64,000 bases of DNA, from NCBI GenBank assembly GCA_029012365.1, contig JAQXLY010000028.1, forward strand, positions 62,001-126,000, read 5' to 3'. Below the pieces are notes generated by a model. It had not been told where the DNA came from. It searched no databases and saw nothing but the letters and a program-made list of their open reading frames with translations. Positions within the stretch are counted from its first letter, which is position 1. Each line of letters begins with the position of its first letter. The position numbers and the translations under genes are program-made. The DNA comes from Lachnospiraceae bacterium (GTDB taxonomy: Bacteria; Bacillota; Clostridia; Lachnospirales; Lachnospiraceae). Shown here piece by piece: positions 33,621 through 43,071 of this stretch.

Positions 33621-34703
33621 CTATTTTGCGGTAATATAGCCCTGTGCTTTAAGAAGCTCTGCACACAGTACAGCGCCGCCCGCAGCACCGCGAACCGTGT
33701 TGTGGGAAAGGCCTACGAACTTCCAGTCGTATACGGAATCCTCACGGATTCTGCCGACACTGATGCCCATGCCGTTCTCATAATCCACATCCAGCTTTAC
33801 CTGCGGACGATTGTCTTCCTCAAGGTACTGGATAAACTGCTTCGGTGCACTCGGAAGCGCAAGCTCCTGCGGAACACCCTTGAAGTTTACAAGCTTCTCG
33901 ATGAGCTGTTCCTTCGTCGGCTTCTTTCTGAACTTTACGAATACCGCTGCGGTATGACCGTTCAGTACCGGAACACGGATACACTGGCAGGTAATGACCG
34001 GAGAAGCTGCCGGAACAATAACGCCGTCCTTAATCTCGCCCCAGATACGAAGCGGCTCCTTCTCACTCTTTTCTTCCTCACCGCCGATATACGGAATAAT
34101 ATTCTCTACCATTTCCGGCCAGTCCTTAAAGGTCTTGCCCGCACCGGAAATTGCCTGATACGTGGTAGCCACTACTTCATACGGCTCGAATTCCTTCCAT
34201 GCGGTAAGCACCGGAGCGTAGCTCTGGATAGAACAGTTCGGCTTTACTGCTACGAAGCCTCTGGTCGTACCGAGACGCTTCTTCTGGAAATCGATAACCT
34301 TCATGTGCTCCGGATTAATTTCCGGCACTACCATCGGCACATCCGGAGTCCAGCGGTGCGCGCTGTTATTGGAAACAACCGGGGTTTCGGTCTTTGCATA
34401 AGCTTCCTCGATTGCCTTAATCTCATCCTTCGTCATATCTACTGCGCTGAATACGAAGTCAACGGTTGCAGCAACTGCTTCTACTTCATTTACATTCTTT
34501 ACAATCAGCTTCTTTACCGCTTCCGGCATCGGGGTAGTCATCTTCCAACGGTCACCCACTGCTTCTTCGTAGGTCTTACCCGCACTTCTAGGACTCGCAG
34601 CCACCGTTACTACCTCAAACCACGGATGGTTTTCAAGCAGAGCAATAAATCTCTGACCTACCATACCCGTTGCACCTAAAATGCCGACTTTTAACTTTGC
34701 CAT
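33621..34703 (-). CDS. asd: Aspartate-semialdehyde dehydrogenase
   Basis: NADPH-dependent reduction of aspartyl phosphate to aspartate semialdehyde, the branch to lysine/diaminopimelate, threonine and methionine. 360 residues. The ATG at 34703 follows GTGGAGG; the track start 11 codons upstream is unsupported. N-terminal nucleotide fold VGILGATGMVGQRF, catalytic Cys in VAVKPNCSIQSY, and the substrate-binding RVPVLNGHTAAVFVKF. The insertions place it with the archaeal/fungal-type asd subfamily rather than the E. coli type. Single-gene unit with its own promoter. Confidence 0.95.
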   Translation of the reverse strand: MAKLKVGILGATGMVGQRFIALLENHPWFEVVTVAASPRSAGKTYEEAVGDRWKMTTPMPEAVKKLIVKNVNEVEAVAATVDFVFSAVDMTKDEIKAIEEAYAKTETPVVSNNSAHRWTPDVPMVVPEINPEHMKVIDFQKKRLGTTRGFVAVKPNCSIQSYAPVLTAWKEFEPYEVVATTYQAISGAGKTFKDWPEMVENIIPYIGGEEEKSEKEPLRIWGEIKDGVIVPAASPVITCQCIRVPVLNGHTAAVFVKFRKKPTKEQLIEKLVNFKGVPQELALPSAPKQFIQYLEEDNRPQVKLDVDYENGMGISVGRIREDSVYDWKFVGLSHNTVRGAAGGAVLCAELLKAQGYITAK

Positions 34704-34784
34704 CTTTCTATACCTCCACTTTATAATCAGACGCATTCCTTATGCCGCTATTTGTTTTTCTGCCGCGAACATTTGTCTTTCGCT

Positions 34785-34813
34785 ATAATACACTCTTTTC
34801 CCAAAAAAGTCAA
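34785..34813 (-). promoter_or_regulatory. Promoter of asd
   Basis: Minus strand TTGACT, 17-bp spacer, TATTAT, about 80 bp upstream of the start. No known riboswitch structure fits in the short leader. Confidence 0.8.
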
Positions 34814-34938
34814 CACTTATTTTAAATTCTTCTTATTTTTTGTAACTATTGCTCAGTTTTTACCTAAAATCAATTTGACTTTTGCCCATTCTGACGAAGC
34901 AAAAATGGGGTACTGTTCCCAAAGCACATATTTGTCCC

Positions 34939-35934
34939 TTATTCCTCGCATGGGATATGCTCTGTTTCTTCCACATACTCAGAAAGCAGTTTCGTAAGCT
35001 GCTCCATCGTCTCCACAGCATTTACCCTCACCCGAAGCTTTGCGGAATGCGGATAACCTGTCGTATACCATGCCACATGCTTTCGCATTTCTCTCATCCC
35101 CAGATATTCCCCCTTAAACTCAAGCTGTAGTCTTGCATGACGCAGGATTGTTTCAATCAATTCGGACATAGGCGGCTTAGGAAGAAGCTCCCCCGTTTCC
35201 AGATAGCGACCGACTCTGGCAAAAAGCCACGGATCCCCCTGCACGCCTCTGGCAAGCATAAGTCCGTCGCATCCGGTTTCGTCAAGCATCCGTTTTGCAT
35301 CCTGCGGCGTAAAAATATCACCGTTACCTATCACCGGAATCGATACGGTTTCCTTTACCTTTCGTATAATCTCCCAGTCTGCCTTTCCGCTGTAATACTG
35401 CTCTCTGGTACGTCCGTGCACTGCGACGGCCGCCGCACCGCACTCCTCGGCAATCCGTGCAAGCTCCGGTGCATTGGCATCCTCTTTTCCGAAGCCTTTC
35501 CGTATTTTTACGGTGACCGGCTTCTTTATCGCTTTCGCTATCGCTTCAATAATCCGCCCTGCCTTTTTCGGATCTTTCATTAGCGCGGAACCCTCTCCGT
35601 TATTTACTACCTTCGGTACCGGACATCCCATATTAATGTCCAGAATATCAAAGGGAAGCTCCTCAATCCGTTTTGCCACCTCACTCATAAGCTCAGCGTT
35701 TTCTCCGAACAGCTGCAATGCCACCGGTCGTTCACTGTCTGCTGTTTCTAAAAGATTCCCGGTGTTCTTATTATTGTAATGAATTCCTTTTGCGCTTACC
35801 ATCTCGGTGTAAATAAGGCTTGCGCCCTGCTCTTTACATAAACAGCGAAAAGGCAGGTCCGTTACACCTGCCATCGGTCCCAGAGCCAAAATGCCATCTA
35901 TCGTTACATTTCCTATCCGCAAGTCCTTCTTCAT
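34939..35934 (-). CDS. dus: tRNA-dihydrouridine synthase
   Basis: FMN-dependent reduction of uridine in tRNA D-loops; 331 residues, DusB-like. TIM barrel with [16 protein letters not shown] at the start, [21 protein letters not shown] carrying the catalytic Cys, [24 protein letters not shown] and [10 protein letters not shown]. Starts inside coaX with an ATGA overlap, so the two are translationally coupled, a pairing often seen in Firmicutes. No clear terminator follows before asd's promoter region. Confidence 0.95.
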   Translation of the reverse strand: MKKDLRIGNVTIDGILALGPMAGVTDLPFRCLCKEQGASLIYTEMVSAKGIHYNNKNTGNLLETADSERPVALQLFGENAELMSEVAKRIEELPFDILDINMGCPVPKVVNNGEGSALMKDPKKAGRIIEAIAKAIKKPVTVKIRKGFGKEDANAPELARIAEECGAAAVAVHGRTREQYYSGKADWEIIRKVKETVSIPVIGNGDIFTPQDAKRMLDETGCDGLMLARGVQGDPWLFARVGRYLETGELLPKPPMSELIETILRHARLQLEFKGEYLGMREMRKHVAWYTTGYPHSAKLRVRVNAVETMEQLTKLLSEYVEETEHIPCEE

Positions 35935-36716
35935 CGTTCCTTACCCTGTCCTTTGTGACGTCGAAAAATCAGATACAGCCCTTTCATGGTAAGCATCGGA
36001 TCATATTCACTGATACAATCCGTTTCCTCTGCTATAATACGCCCAAGTCCTCCGGTTGCTACTACCTTTACATTCGAAAATCCGGATTCCTCAATCATTT
36101 TCTTTACAATATATTCTGTCTGGCCGATTGTTCCGTACACAAGTCCTGCCTGCATGCTGGAAATGGTTTCCTTTGCTAAAATCGACTCCGGCTTCTTTAT
36201 CTCGATTTTCGGAAGCTTTGCGGCTTCATTCCAAAGGGCATTGGCAGAGATTGCAATTCCCGGACTCGTCACTCCTGCCACAAACTCCCCATCTGCCGTC
36301 ACCAAATCATATGTGGTAGCCGTACCGAAGTCAATCACAAGTACAGGTCCGCCGTACAGTTCATAGCCTGCCACGGCATCTACCACGCGGTCTGCCCCGA
36401 TTTCCTTCGGATTTGCCGTAGCAATCCGAAGCCCGGTCCTTGTTCCCGTACCTACAATAATCGGCTTACACTCAAAATATTTCAGCATGGAATTTACAAG
36501 TGAATGCATAACGTCAGGTACTACAGAAGCAATAATTACATCCGTTATCTGTTCCCGCTTTATCCCTCTGTTTTCCACAATGCCGCAGAACAGAAATCCG
36601 TACTCATCCGAGGTACGTTTTTCCTTCGTTGTAATCCGGAAGGTAGTAACTAATTCCTCTCCGTCAAAAATGCCACAGGTAAAATTTGTATTTCCCACAT
36701 CAACTGCCAGTAACAT
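35931..36716 (-). CDS. coaX: Type III pantothenate kinase
   Basis: First step of coenzyme A synthesis, ATP-dependent phosphorylation of pantothenate; 261 residues. ASKHA fold: [21 protein letters not shown] at the N-terminus, [38 protein letters not shown] and [21 protein letters not shown] precedes the ATG. CoaX lacks feedback by CoA, unlike CoaA. Confidence 0.96.
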   Translation of the reverse strand: MLLAVDVGNTNFTCGIFDGEELVTTFRITTKEKRTSDEYGFLFCGIVENRGIKREQITDVIIASVVPDVMHSLVNSMLKYFECKPIIVGTGTRTGLRIATANPKEIGADRVVDAVAGYELYGGPVLVIDFGTATTYDLVTADGEFVAGVTSPGIAISANALWNEAAKLPKIEIKKPESILAKETISSMQAGLVYGTIGQTEYIVKKMIEESGFSNVKVVATGGLGRIIAEETDCISEYDPMLTMKGLYLIFRRHKGQGKER

Positions 36717-36749
36717 ATAACTCCTCCTTGCTCTTATTGTTTATTACAG

Positions 36750-36788
36750 AAAACGAGGGTACATAAAGCCTCCTGCCTATGTCCCTCG
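36750..36788 (-). terminator. Terminator after the 117-residue gene
   Basis: Minus strand CGAGGGACATA pairs with TATGTACCCTCG (one bulge), followed by TTTTC; it separates the LiaF-like unit from coaX-dus. Confidence 0.75.
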
Positions 36789-36804
36789 CACCGAATATCT
36801 TTTT

Positions 36805-37158
36805 TTAATATCCCGGAAACAAAAGCTGTCCGGCATCTTCACCCAAAAAGAATACTTTAAAATACAACTCCAAAGACTCTAACAGCTCTTTTTTCTCCTC
36901 CTGCAGACGCTTGATTACGAGTGCACTGCCGATTTCATCATATAGCAGATCTCCTTCATCCGCATCCACCTCAAATACCAGTGTACCGTCCTCCTCATAT
37001 ACAAGGGAAAGCACTCCTCCCACATCTTCCGTATAAAGCACACACATGATTTTCAGTTCATCCTTGATTGCCTGTGGAAGTGCTTCAAAATCTTCATTCA
37101 GATAATATTTCTTCTCGTAAGAATTGCTGACACACAACACCACTCGTCCCTCGTACAT
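36805..37158 (-). CDS. Conserved hypothetical acidic protein (possibly DUF6145)
   Basis: 117 residues, soluble, strongly acidic (VDADEGDLLYDEIGSALV). No catalytic motif. By recollection it resembles the small Lachnospiraceae family DUF6145, which I cannot confirm here. It lies 18 bp after the LiaF-like gene and ends at a terminator, so it is the second gene of that unit. The start MYEGRVVLCVSNSYEKKYYL is preceded by GCGGAGGC. Confidence 0.75.
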   Translation of the reverse strand: MYEGRVVLCVSNSYEKKYYLNEDFEALPQAIKDELKIMCVLYTEDVGGVLSLVYEEDGTLVFEVDADEGDLLYDEIGSALVIKRLQEEKKELLESLELYFKVFFLGEDAGQLLFPGY

Positions 37159-37176
37159 AAAAGCCTCCGCTTTTTC

Positions 37177-38004
37177 TTATTTTACTTCCACGCCGCCAAA
37201 CAGACAGGTGCCCTTGATGTAAACGGTAGGTGTATTCTCATCTGCGCCGAGCGGTGTCCTTGTTCCGTTTTCGACACCGCCTAAAATCGGTGTTACATCA
37301 ACCACTACACGTACATTAGGCGGCATAATGATATCGATTCCGCCAAAGATTGCCTTTACCTCAATCGATACATTTTTCCGGATTAATGCGTTCTTCAGAT
37401 TAAGGTCAATTCCACCGAACAGTGCGGAAAGATCGGCACCGTAGAAATAGGAATTGTCTACCCTGATATCCCTTCCGGCAAATACCGCGGAGCAAACCAC
37501 CTTATCTCCCGCATCCGCATTTTCTTTAAACTGCTCTGTCGGCTCAACCGTGATTGTCTGTGACTGTGCATATCCTTCGCTTTCTGCCCCGGTGCTTTCC
37601 ACCGTGACATCCTGTGCACGTTCAAAACGGTCTGTGCGGTCAAAGCGATCTTCATGTGAATAAAACTCCTGCGTATTCCTTTTTTTCTTCGGAAGAATCA
37701 GATTCACACCGATAAGTACAAAAATCGCTGCCACAAGCAGTGCCCACATCTTCTCTCCTCGTAGAATATCCTGTGCCGACAACAGCAGAAACAGACCGAT
37801 TGCAATTCCGATTAAATATCCTACTTTGTCACCGCTTTTTCCGAGTAACCCGCAGAAACACGGCACTATGATGAACAATGTCCACCAGCCGTCAAAAAAG
37901 ATGGTAAACTCCGGCAGGAGACCAACAGCTTCCGCCAGATATCCGGCACCGATTACTAAGAAGAACAATCCCAATATGATACCGACTGAATTATTTTTTT
38001 TCAT
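37177..38004 (-). CDS. LiaF-like membrane protein with cell-wall-stress C-terminal domain
   Basis: 275 residues. The ATG at 38004 (MKKNNSVGIILGLFFL) is chosen over the track start eight codons earlier. Four hydrophobic segments fill residues 5-105 (DUF5668-like), then a basic and polar linker, and a C-terminal beta-helical domain with FAGRDIRVDNSYFYGADLSALFGGIDLNLKNA and IFGGIDIIMPPNVRV, the LiaF/YvqF pattern. LiaF proteins restrain the LiaRS two-component system in response to envelope stress, but no liaRS lies here. Many Firmicutes carry such stand-alone relatives. Confidence 0.85.
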   Translation of the reverse strand: MKKNNSVGIILGLFFLVIGAGYLAEAVGLLPEFTIFFDGWWTLFIIVPCFCGLLGKSGDKVGYLIGIAIGLFLLLSAQDILRGEKMWALLVAAIFVLIGVNLILPKKKRNTQEFYSHEDRFDRTDRFERAQDVTVESTGAESEGYAQSQTITVEPTEQFKENADAGDKVVCSAVFAGRDIRVDNSYFYGADLSALFGGIDLNLKNALIRKNVSIEVKAIFGGIDIIMPPNVRVVVDVTPILGGVENGTRTPLGADENTPTVYIKGTCLFGGVEVK

Positions 38005-38045
38005 AGCCTCTACCTCTCTCGCATACATTTTGTTTTTGTATCTCT

Positions 38046-38074
38046 ATCATACAAAAGGTTCTGCGAAAAAGCAA
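38046..38074 (-). promoter_or_regulatory. Promoter of the LiaF-like gene
   Basis: Minus strand TTGCTT, 17-bp spacer, TATGAT, about 42 bp before the start codon. Confidence 0.7.
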
Positions 38075-38103
38075 ATTAGATTTCGATTAGAATTCTTAAA
38101 GAA

Positions 38104-38128
38104 CTGCCGCACGCATTGCACGCGACAG
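38104..38128 (-). terminator. Probable terminator after argF
   Basis: Minus strand CTGTCGCGTGC-AAT-GCGTGCGGCAG forms an 11-bp stem counting three G-U pairs, followed by TTCTTT. The U-tract is poor. Confidence 0.5.
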
Positions 38129-38154
38129 CCCCTTAGAAAATGCCATAGGTCATC

Positions 38155-39099
38155 TTATCTTTCATATTCTCCGAGAGTCGCAACCATCACTGCCTTGATT
38201 GTATGCATACGGTTTTCCGCCTCATCAAATACCACATCGGCAAACCTTTCAAAAACCTCCGCCGTCACCTCGTTGCCTTTCACCGCCGGCAGACAATGTA
38301 AGAAAATCGTATCCTTCTTTCCCGTACGTTCCAAAAGCTCCTCATTTACCTGATACGGACGAAGAAGTGCCACACGTTCCGCAGCCTTGTCCTCTTCTCC
38401 CATGGAACACCATACATCGGTATAAACAGCATCCGCGTCTTTTACCTCCGCCAAATCCTCGCTAATGGTAATCACACTTCCGGATTCCTTTGCATACTCC
38501 TTACAGGTTTCCACAAGAGTTTCCTCCGGCCACAGCTCCTTCGGGGCAAGAATGGTGAAATGCACGCCCATCTTTGCGGAACCGATCATCAGGCTGTTTG
38601 CCATATTGTTGCGTCCGTCACCTACAAACACCAGCTTCTTTCCCTTTAATCCGCCGAGATGCTCCCTCATGGTTAAAAAGTCCGCAAGAATCTGCGTCGG
38701 ATGGTACGTATCCGTCAGACCGTTCCATACCGGCACCCCGCTGTATTTTGCAAGCTTCTCGACATTTTCCTGTGAAAAGCCGCGGAATTCGATACCATCA
38801 AACATTCTTCCGAGAACACGTGCCGTATCCTCCACGCTCTCCTTATAACCAAGCTGAATATCATCCTTACCGAGATATTCGGCATGACCGCCCTCATCGA
38901 TACAGCCTATGGTAAATGCACAACGGGTTCTTGTTGACGGTTTCTCGAAAATCAGCGCAATGTTCTTTCCCTTTAAGCTGTTCCCGGTAATGCCCTGCTT
39001 TTTCTTTGCCTTAAGCTCTGCCGCCAAATCCAGCAGATATGAAATCTCCTCCGGAGAATAATCCTTTAATGTTAAAAACGAACGCCCCTTTAAATTCAT
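38155..39099 (-). CDS. argF: Ornithine carbamoyltransferase
   Basis: Condenses ornithine and carbamoyl phosphate to citrulline in arginine synthesis; 314 residues. Carbamoyl-phosphate loop [23 protein letters not shown], ornithine-binding segment near [12 protein letters not shown] and the catalytic [13 protein letters not shown]. The start codon overlaps the stop of the upstream lipoprotein gene by one base (TAATG). No ARG box was recognised, and no other arg gene is present. Confidence 0.96.
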   Translation of the reverse strand: MNLKGRSFLTLKDYSPEEISYLLDLAAELKAKKKQGITGNSLKGKNIALIFEKPSTRTRCAFTIGCIDEGGHAEYLGKDDIQLGYKESVEDTARVLGRMFDGIEFRGFSQENVEKLAKYSGVPVWNGLTDTYHPTQILADFLTMREHLGGLKGKKLVFVGDGRNNMANSLMIGSAKMGVHFTILAPKELWPEETLVETCKEYAKESGSVITISEDLAEVKDADAVYTDVWCSMGEEDKAAERVALLRPYQVNEELLERTGKKDTIFLHCLPAVKGNEVTAEVFERFADVVFDEAENRMHTIKAVMVATLGEYER

Positions 39100-40229
39100 T
39101 ATTTTTCCCCCTTTTCGACAACACTGTCAAGTAAAAAGTTTAATGCGGACTCCATTAACATCGTCTGACGTACCGCATCTTCGCCCTGCTCTGCCAGAAA
39201 CTCCTCTAATGTCTCTCCATAGCTCTCTGCCAGCTCTGTGGCCGATGCGATAAACTCCTCCTCTGTCATTGTCATTTTTTCCGCTTTTGCAACGCAGTAA
39301 AGTACAACACGTTCCTGTTCCTCCCTGCGTATCTGCTCTTCCAATTCCTTCCAGAATGCATCGGCATCCTCTACACCATAATCCGACATAAACTCATTTA
39401 CATCGGAATACCCTAACATAGATGCGTAATACCGGTAATACTCCTTCATGGAGCTTAACATATTCTGAATGTAATCCTCATTCAGCATGGCAAATACGGT
39501 ATTTTCCACAAGATAATCCATTACCGCAAGATATTTCTTTTCCTCAAGTAAAAGTCCCCTTGTATACTCACGAAAGGTCTCTACACTGGTGTACTCATCC
39601 GCGGTTAAATCTGCAACAAATGCATCCGTAAGCTCCGGCAGCACATACTCCGCAACTGTGTTTACACTTACCTCGAACACAACTTCCTTCCCCGCCAAAT
39701 CCTTATTATTCTTATAGTCCTCAGGGAACTTCAGCCTTAATGACCTTGTTTCCCCTTTCTTTGCTCCAATCAGTCCTTCCTCGAATCCCGGAATAAAGGT
39801 GCCGGAACCGATTTCAAGCTGGTATCCGATGTCAGACCCGCCTTCAAATTCCTCACCGTCCAGATATCCCGTAAAATCGATGGTAGCAACATCACCGTTT
39901 TCGATTGCCCCGCTCTTAAGCTGTGTTTTTCTATTGTTCTCTAACACCTTCTGAATATACGCCTCAACCTCAGCATCCTCTACAGCTTCCACTTCGATAC
40001 CGACATAATTCTTCGGTAACATAGTCGTGGCAACATAATCCTCATAATTTGTAAACGTAATTTCTTCACTTTCCGCATCCGATGCAGCACCCGTCACGGT
40101 TGCCTGAGGTGTCGTATCCTCCGGCTGCGTGGTCGGTTTCGAGGAATCTGCCGGTGTCGTTTTGTTACATGCGCATACGGCCATACATAGTGCTGTACAA
40201 AGTGCAACAGCAAAAAATCTTTTTCTCAT
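39099..40229 (-). CDS. FKBP-type peptidyl-prolyl isomerase lipoprotein, trigger-factor-like
   Basis: 376-residue surface lipoprotein. Signal peptide with lipobox AVCAC (Cys21), a Thr/Pro/Ser-rich tether to about 50, an FKBP domain ([29 protein letters not shown].. [16 protein letters not shown], about 105-195) and a helical C-terminus like trigger factor domain III. It should act as an extracytoplasmic folding catalyst. Promoter at 40296-40324. The one-base overlap with argF ties a secreted foldase to arginine synthesis, which looks fortuitous but is unusual. Confidence 0.88.
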   Translation of the reverse strand: MRKRFFAVALCTALCMAVCACNKTTPADSSKPTTQPEDTTPQATVTGAASDAESEEITFTNYEDYVATTMLPKNYVGIEVEAVEDAEVEAYIQKVLENNRKTQLKSGAIENGDVATIDFTGYLDGEEFEGGSDIGYQLEIGSGTFIPGFEEGLIGAKKGETRSLRLKFPEDYKNNKDLAGKEVVFEVSVNTVAEYVLPELTDAFVADLTADEYTSVETFREYTRGLLLEEKKYLAVMDYLVENTVFAMLNEDYIQNMLSSMKEYYRYYASMLGYSDVNEFMSDYGVEDADAFWKELEEQIRREEQERVVLYCVAKAEKMTMTEEEFIASATELAESYGETLEEFLAEQGEDAVRQTMLMESALNFLLDSVVEKGEK

Positions 40230-40255
40230 ATTATCTCCTTATCTCCTCTTTCTCT

Positions 40256-40291
40256 AAAAGCGTGTTCCCGATACATCACCGGAAACACGCT
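40256..40291 (-). terminator. Hairpin: spoVAE terminator and 5' leader stem of the lipoprotein-argF mRNA
   Basis: Minus strand AGCGTGTTTCCG / CGGGAACACGCT 12-bp stem (one mismatch/wobble), 9-base loop, followed by TTTTAG. The promoter directly upstream would start transcription inside its first arm, so the hairpin may end spoVAE transcripts and cap the 5' end of the next mRNA. Confidence 0.75.
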
Positions 40292-40295
40292 TTAT

Positions 40296-40324
40296 AGTAT
40301 ACCATGATAAAATTAAAATGGCAA
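40296..40324 (-). promoter_or_regulatory. Promoter of the lipoprotein-argF operon
   Basis: Minus strand TTGCCA, 17-bp spacer, TATACT; predicted start near 40289, about 60 bp before the ATG. Confidence 0.7.
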
Positions 40325-40361
40325 GTAAAACACGGCTAAAATGCCCTTTTTCACCGTTTTT

Positions 40362-40721
40362 TCACGAATCCTTCATTCTTGATTTAAAAATAAGGGACGC
40401 AAGATACCCGAATACCAGTGCCGCACTGATTCCCACTGCCGAGGCTGTAAAGCCTCCTTTAAATATCCCAAGAAATCCGTTCTCATCCACTGCCTTCTTT
40501 ACTCCCTCAAACAGCGTATGACCGAATCCCGTCAGCGGTATGGATGCTCCCGCACCCGCCCATTCCTTAAACGGGGCATAAATACCGAATGCGCTTAATA
40601 CCGCGCCGCCGCAAACCAAAAGCACCATAATCCGTCCCGGCTGCAGCTTCGTCCGGTCCATTAAAATCTGAACAAGGGCGCAAATAGCTCCACCGACTGC
40701 AAATGCAATTACATAATCCAT
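40362..40721 (-). CDS. spoVAE: Stage V sporulation protein AE
   Basis: 119-residue membrane protein (four helices) of the spore inner-membrane SpoVA channel that loads dipicolinic acid. Motifs FAVGGAICALVQILMDRTKL and EWAGAGASIPLTGFGHTLFEGVKKAV match SpoVAE(b) and the related SpoVAC. One base separates it from spoVAD. A terminator follows. Confidence 0.93.
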   Translation of the reverse strand: MDYVIAFAVGGAICALVQILMDRTKLQPGRIMVLLVCGGAVLSAFGIYAPFKEWAGAGASIPLTGFGHTLFEGVKKAVDENGFLGIFKGGFTASAVGISAALVFGYLASLIFKSRMKDS

Positions 40722-40722
40722 T

Positions 40723-41820
40723 TTACTTTTCCTCCCCCTTTCGCTCTAATACAATCGCATGGGCAATTCCCGGAATACTGCTTCCCTCATTGGCACTGAC
40801 AGGAGACAGCAGGGCTCCCGTAGGTACAAACAGAATACGGCTCCATTCCCCTTCGTAGAGCTTGTCCAATAAATATCCCGCTAACGTCACCGCACAGCAT
40901 CCGCAGCCCGAACCGCCGGAATGCGTATCCTGCAGCTCATTATCATAAATCAGCAGACCGCAGTCCTCCTGAACAGGCTCCACCTGAAAGCCCTTCTGCC
41001 CCAATATATCCGCAAAGATTTTTGCACCGATTTCTCCCAGATCACCTGTAATTATTTTATCATAATACTCAGGCATTCTGTGAAAATCCTTCAGATGTGT
41101 CTCCACCACCTCCGCCGCCGCCGGTGCCATGCAGGCTCCCATGTTTGCCTTGTCCTTGATGCCGAAATCCGTTACACGACCGATGGTACCACCGGAGATT
41201 ACCACTTCGACTCCCGCACACAACGCTCCGGCACATCTTCCTTTTTCCTCTTCCCTCTGTGCGCGGCATCGTTCCAGTGCAGCCCGGTTGCCTACTACCA
41301 GAGCACCGCTGCCGGTCACCGTCCAGGTTGCGGTCAGCGGCCGCTGATTTCCGTAACCGAGCGGAAAACGGAACTCCTTTTCCGCGCTCGCAAAATGACT
41401 GGAGGTTACAGCTTCCGTACAATCCGCAAAACCACCGCCTACTGCCATGGATGCCAGTAACAGACTCTCACCCATGGTAGAACAGGCTCCGTATACTCCA
41501 AGAAACGGAATCGGCAGCTCTCCGGCACCGAAGCTGCTTGCCAGAAGCTGTCCCAGCAAATCTCCGGCAAAGAGCATTCGAATCTGCTTTGGCGTAAGAC
41601 CCGCTTTTCGAATCGCAAGCGCCGCCGCCTTCTGCATCATGCGGCTTTCCGCGTCATTCCAGTTTTTTCCTTCGAACATATCCGTTTCATCAATTTCATC
41701 AAAAAAAGAACGTAGCGGTCCCTCGCCTTCCTTTTTCCCGACGATGGCCGCACGTCCCAATACATAAATATCTTCCGTAAAGCAAATACTTTGTGCACCC
41801 ACGTACCTCTGTTCGCCCAT
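40723..41820 (-). CDS. spoVAD: Stage V sporulation protein AD
   Basis: 365-residue thiolase-fold protein that binds dipicolinic acid in the SpoVA complex. The ATG at 41820 (MGEQRYVGAQSICF) fits the family start; the track adds 16 unsupported codons. Typical segments FLGVYGACSTMGESLLLAS, AVTSSHFASAEKEFRFPLGYGNQRP and AGYLLDKL.. near the end. Forms a two-gene unit with spoVAE, away from spoVAA-AB-AC at 56 kb. Confidence 0.95.
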   Translation of the reverse strand: MGEQRYVGAQSICFTEDIYVLGRAAIVGKKEGEGPLRSFFDEIDETDMFEGKNWNDAESRMMQKAAALAIRKAGLTPKQIRMLFAGDLLGQLLASSFGAGELPIPFLGVYGACSTMGESLLLASMAVGGGFADCTEAVTSSHFASAEKEFRFPLGYGNQRPLTATWTVTGSGALVVGNRAALERCRAQREEEKGRCAGALCAGVEVVISGGTIGRVTDFGIKDKANMGACMAPAAAEVVETHLKDFHRMPEYYDKIITGDLGEIGAKIFADILGQKGFQVEPVQEDCGLLIYDNELQDTHSGGSGCGCCAVTLAGYLLDKLYEGEWSRILFVPTGALLSPVSANEGSSIPGIAHAIVLERKGEEK

Positions 41821-41886
41821 TGTATGCCGCCTTTCCTTTCCATGCTTTTTTCTGCAACAAAGCTGCATCCGCCGTTGTTCTACGTA

Positions 41887-41915
41887 AAGTATCTGCTTTT
41901 TTTACTATTTTATTC
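41887..41915 (-). promoter_or_regulatory. Candidate sigma-G/sigma-F promoter of spoVAD-AE
   Basis: Minus strand GAATA, 17-bp spacer, GATACTT, about 65 bp before the start. It matches the forespore -35 (GHATR) fully and the -10 (CATNHTA) in five of seven positions. In Bacillus spoVA is sigma-G dependent; here it is an inference. Confidence 0.3.
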
Positions 41916-41933
41916 TTTTTATTTCGCTGGTCT

Positions 41934-42539
41934 TCAGCTTTCATAAGGGCGTACCCTGAGTGTTGCCCCTACCGACTCGCATATTTTACGGCACTGCATT
42001 TGCTCCTCAGGTGTCGTTACCACATCCACAACAGTCATGACCACATTCGGTACATAATCGGTACAATCCTTTGTATAGGCTAACATTGCCTCATAGGATT
42101 CCATTCCGAATTTCGGACGTACCAGCTCATAGTAGGTTTCGCGATTTGTCGCATTAAGACTTACGGAAACCGTATCAACCAGTCCCTTCAGCTTATAAGC
42201 AGTCTTCTCCCCATGAATCAGGTCCGCCAGACCGTTTGTATTCACACGGATTTTGATGTCACATTTTCCTTTTACGTACTTTGCCACTGTAAGCAGGTCG
42301 TCCAGTCTCTCGGTAGGCTCCCCGTAGCCGCAGAACACCAGCTCGTCGTACTTTGTAAGCTCCCATTCGTCAATGCTGTCGCAAACCTCCCGCACCGTTG
42401 GCTCCCTGTCCAGCCAGAGAGGCTCCGAACCGAATACTCCCTCCCCGTTATGCCTGAGACAGAACGTACAGGCACAGGGACATCGATTCGTCATATTCAC
42501 ATAGATTCCGTTTTTTACCGGATACGTAATGGTCATCAT
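41934..42539 (-). CDS. Small radical SAM protein (TatD-associated type)
   Basis: 201 residues. Radical SAM cluster motif NRCPCACTFCLRH (C-x3-C-x2-C), GGEP-like FCGYGEPTERLDD and NTNGLADL match the family; short length and C-terminus resemble the TatD-linked radical SAM proteins (TIGR04038 by recollection). The second ATG, three bases on, is an equally good start (AGGGAGGGC upstream). It is 2 bp after the ECF S-component gene, so the two are co-translated. Substrate unknown. Confidence 0.85.
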   Translation of the reverse strand: MMTITYPVKNGIYVNMTNRCPCACTFCLRHNGEGVFGSEPLWLDREPTVREVCDSIDEWELTKYDELVFCGYGEPTERLDDLLTVAKYVKGKCDIKIRVNTNGLADLIHGEKTAYKLKGLVDTVSVSLNATNRETYYELVRPKFGMESYEAMLAYTKDCTDYVPNVVMTVVDVVTTPEEQMQCRKICESVGATLRVRPYES

Positions 42540-42541
42540 TT

Positions 42542-43051
42542 TTATCGCCCTCCCTGCAGCATGCGTTCCTTGAGCTTCAGCCTGTCCGCCGCCAGTCCGA
42601 GAAGTATAAACAGGATACTGCTCAGTACAGACTGTGTAATATATCCCGGTATTCCGGAAAGCGGTGCCGTGAAATTACCGGTTATCAGTGCCTCATACAG
42701 ATAGTAGCCTCCGATACATAAGCCGGAAGCCGGTATGAGCGCAATCAGATTTCTCGGTACAATCATCCTGCTCTTTTTGGAAGTAAACATAAATACCGCC
42801 GCTGCTTTGATAATCACAGACGCAGGGGCCCAGACGGCGAACCCCGTAAGACAGTCGGCAAGAAGCGCGCCTGCCGCTCCCACAAATACTGCATACGGAA
42901 GGGGCAGCAGACATGCGGCAAAATAAATAAATCCGTCTCCCACATGTGTATATCCTGTATGGCTAGGAACATGCAGATATGCGGTAAATACAAACACAAT
43001 GGCGGTAAATATCCCGGCCAGACACATAAACTTCAGCTTTCGGTTTTTCAT
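42542..43051 (-). CDS. ECF transporter S-component (TIGR04002-like)
   Basis: 169-residue, five- or six-helix membrane protein that supplies substrate specificity to an energy-coupling-factor vitamin importer. Recognised from VPSHTGYTHVGDGFIYFAACLLPLPYAVFVGAAGALLADCLTG, an S-component fold start. By position it lies 20 bp after a pyridoxal/pyridoxamine kinase, which suggests a B6-type substrate; no EcfA/T genes are present, so it would share a housekeeping module. Confidence 0.85.
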   Translation of the reverse strand: MKNRKLKFMCLAGIFTAIVFVFTAYLHVPSHTGYTHVGDGFIYFAACLLPLPYAVFVGAAGALLADCLTGFAVWAPASVIIKAAAVFMFTSKKSRMIVPRNLIALIPASGLCIGGYYLYEALITGNFTAPLSGIPGYITQSVLSSILFILLGLAADRLKLKERMLQGGR

Positions 43052-43071
43052 GCGTAACAGCTCCTTTTGCT

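Noticed and set aside
33702-34679. 325-codon plus-strand ORF
   Set aside because: Lies entirely antisense to asd, whose motifs, start site and promoter are clear; no ribosome binding site or family resemblance.
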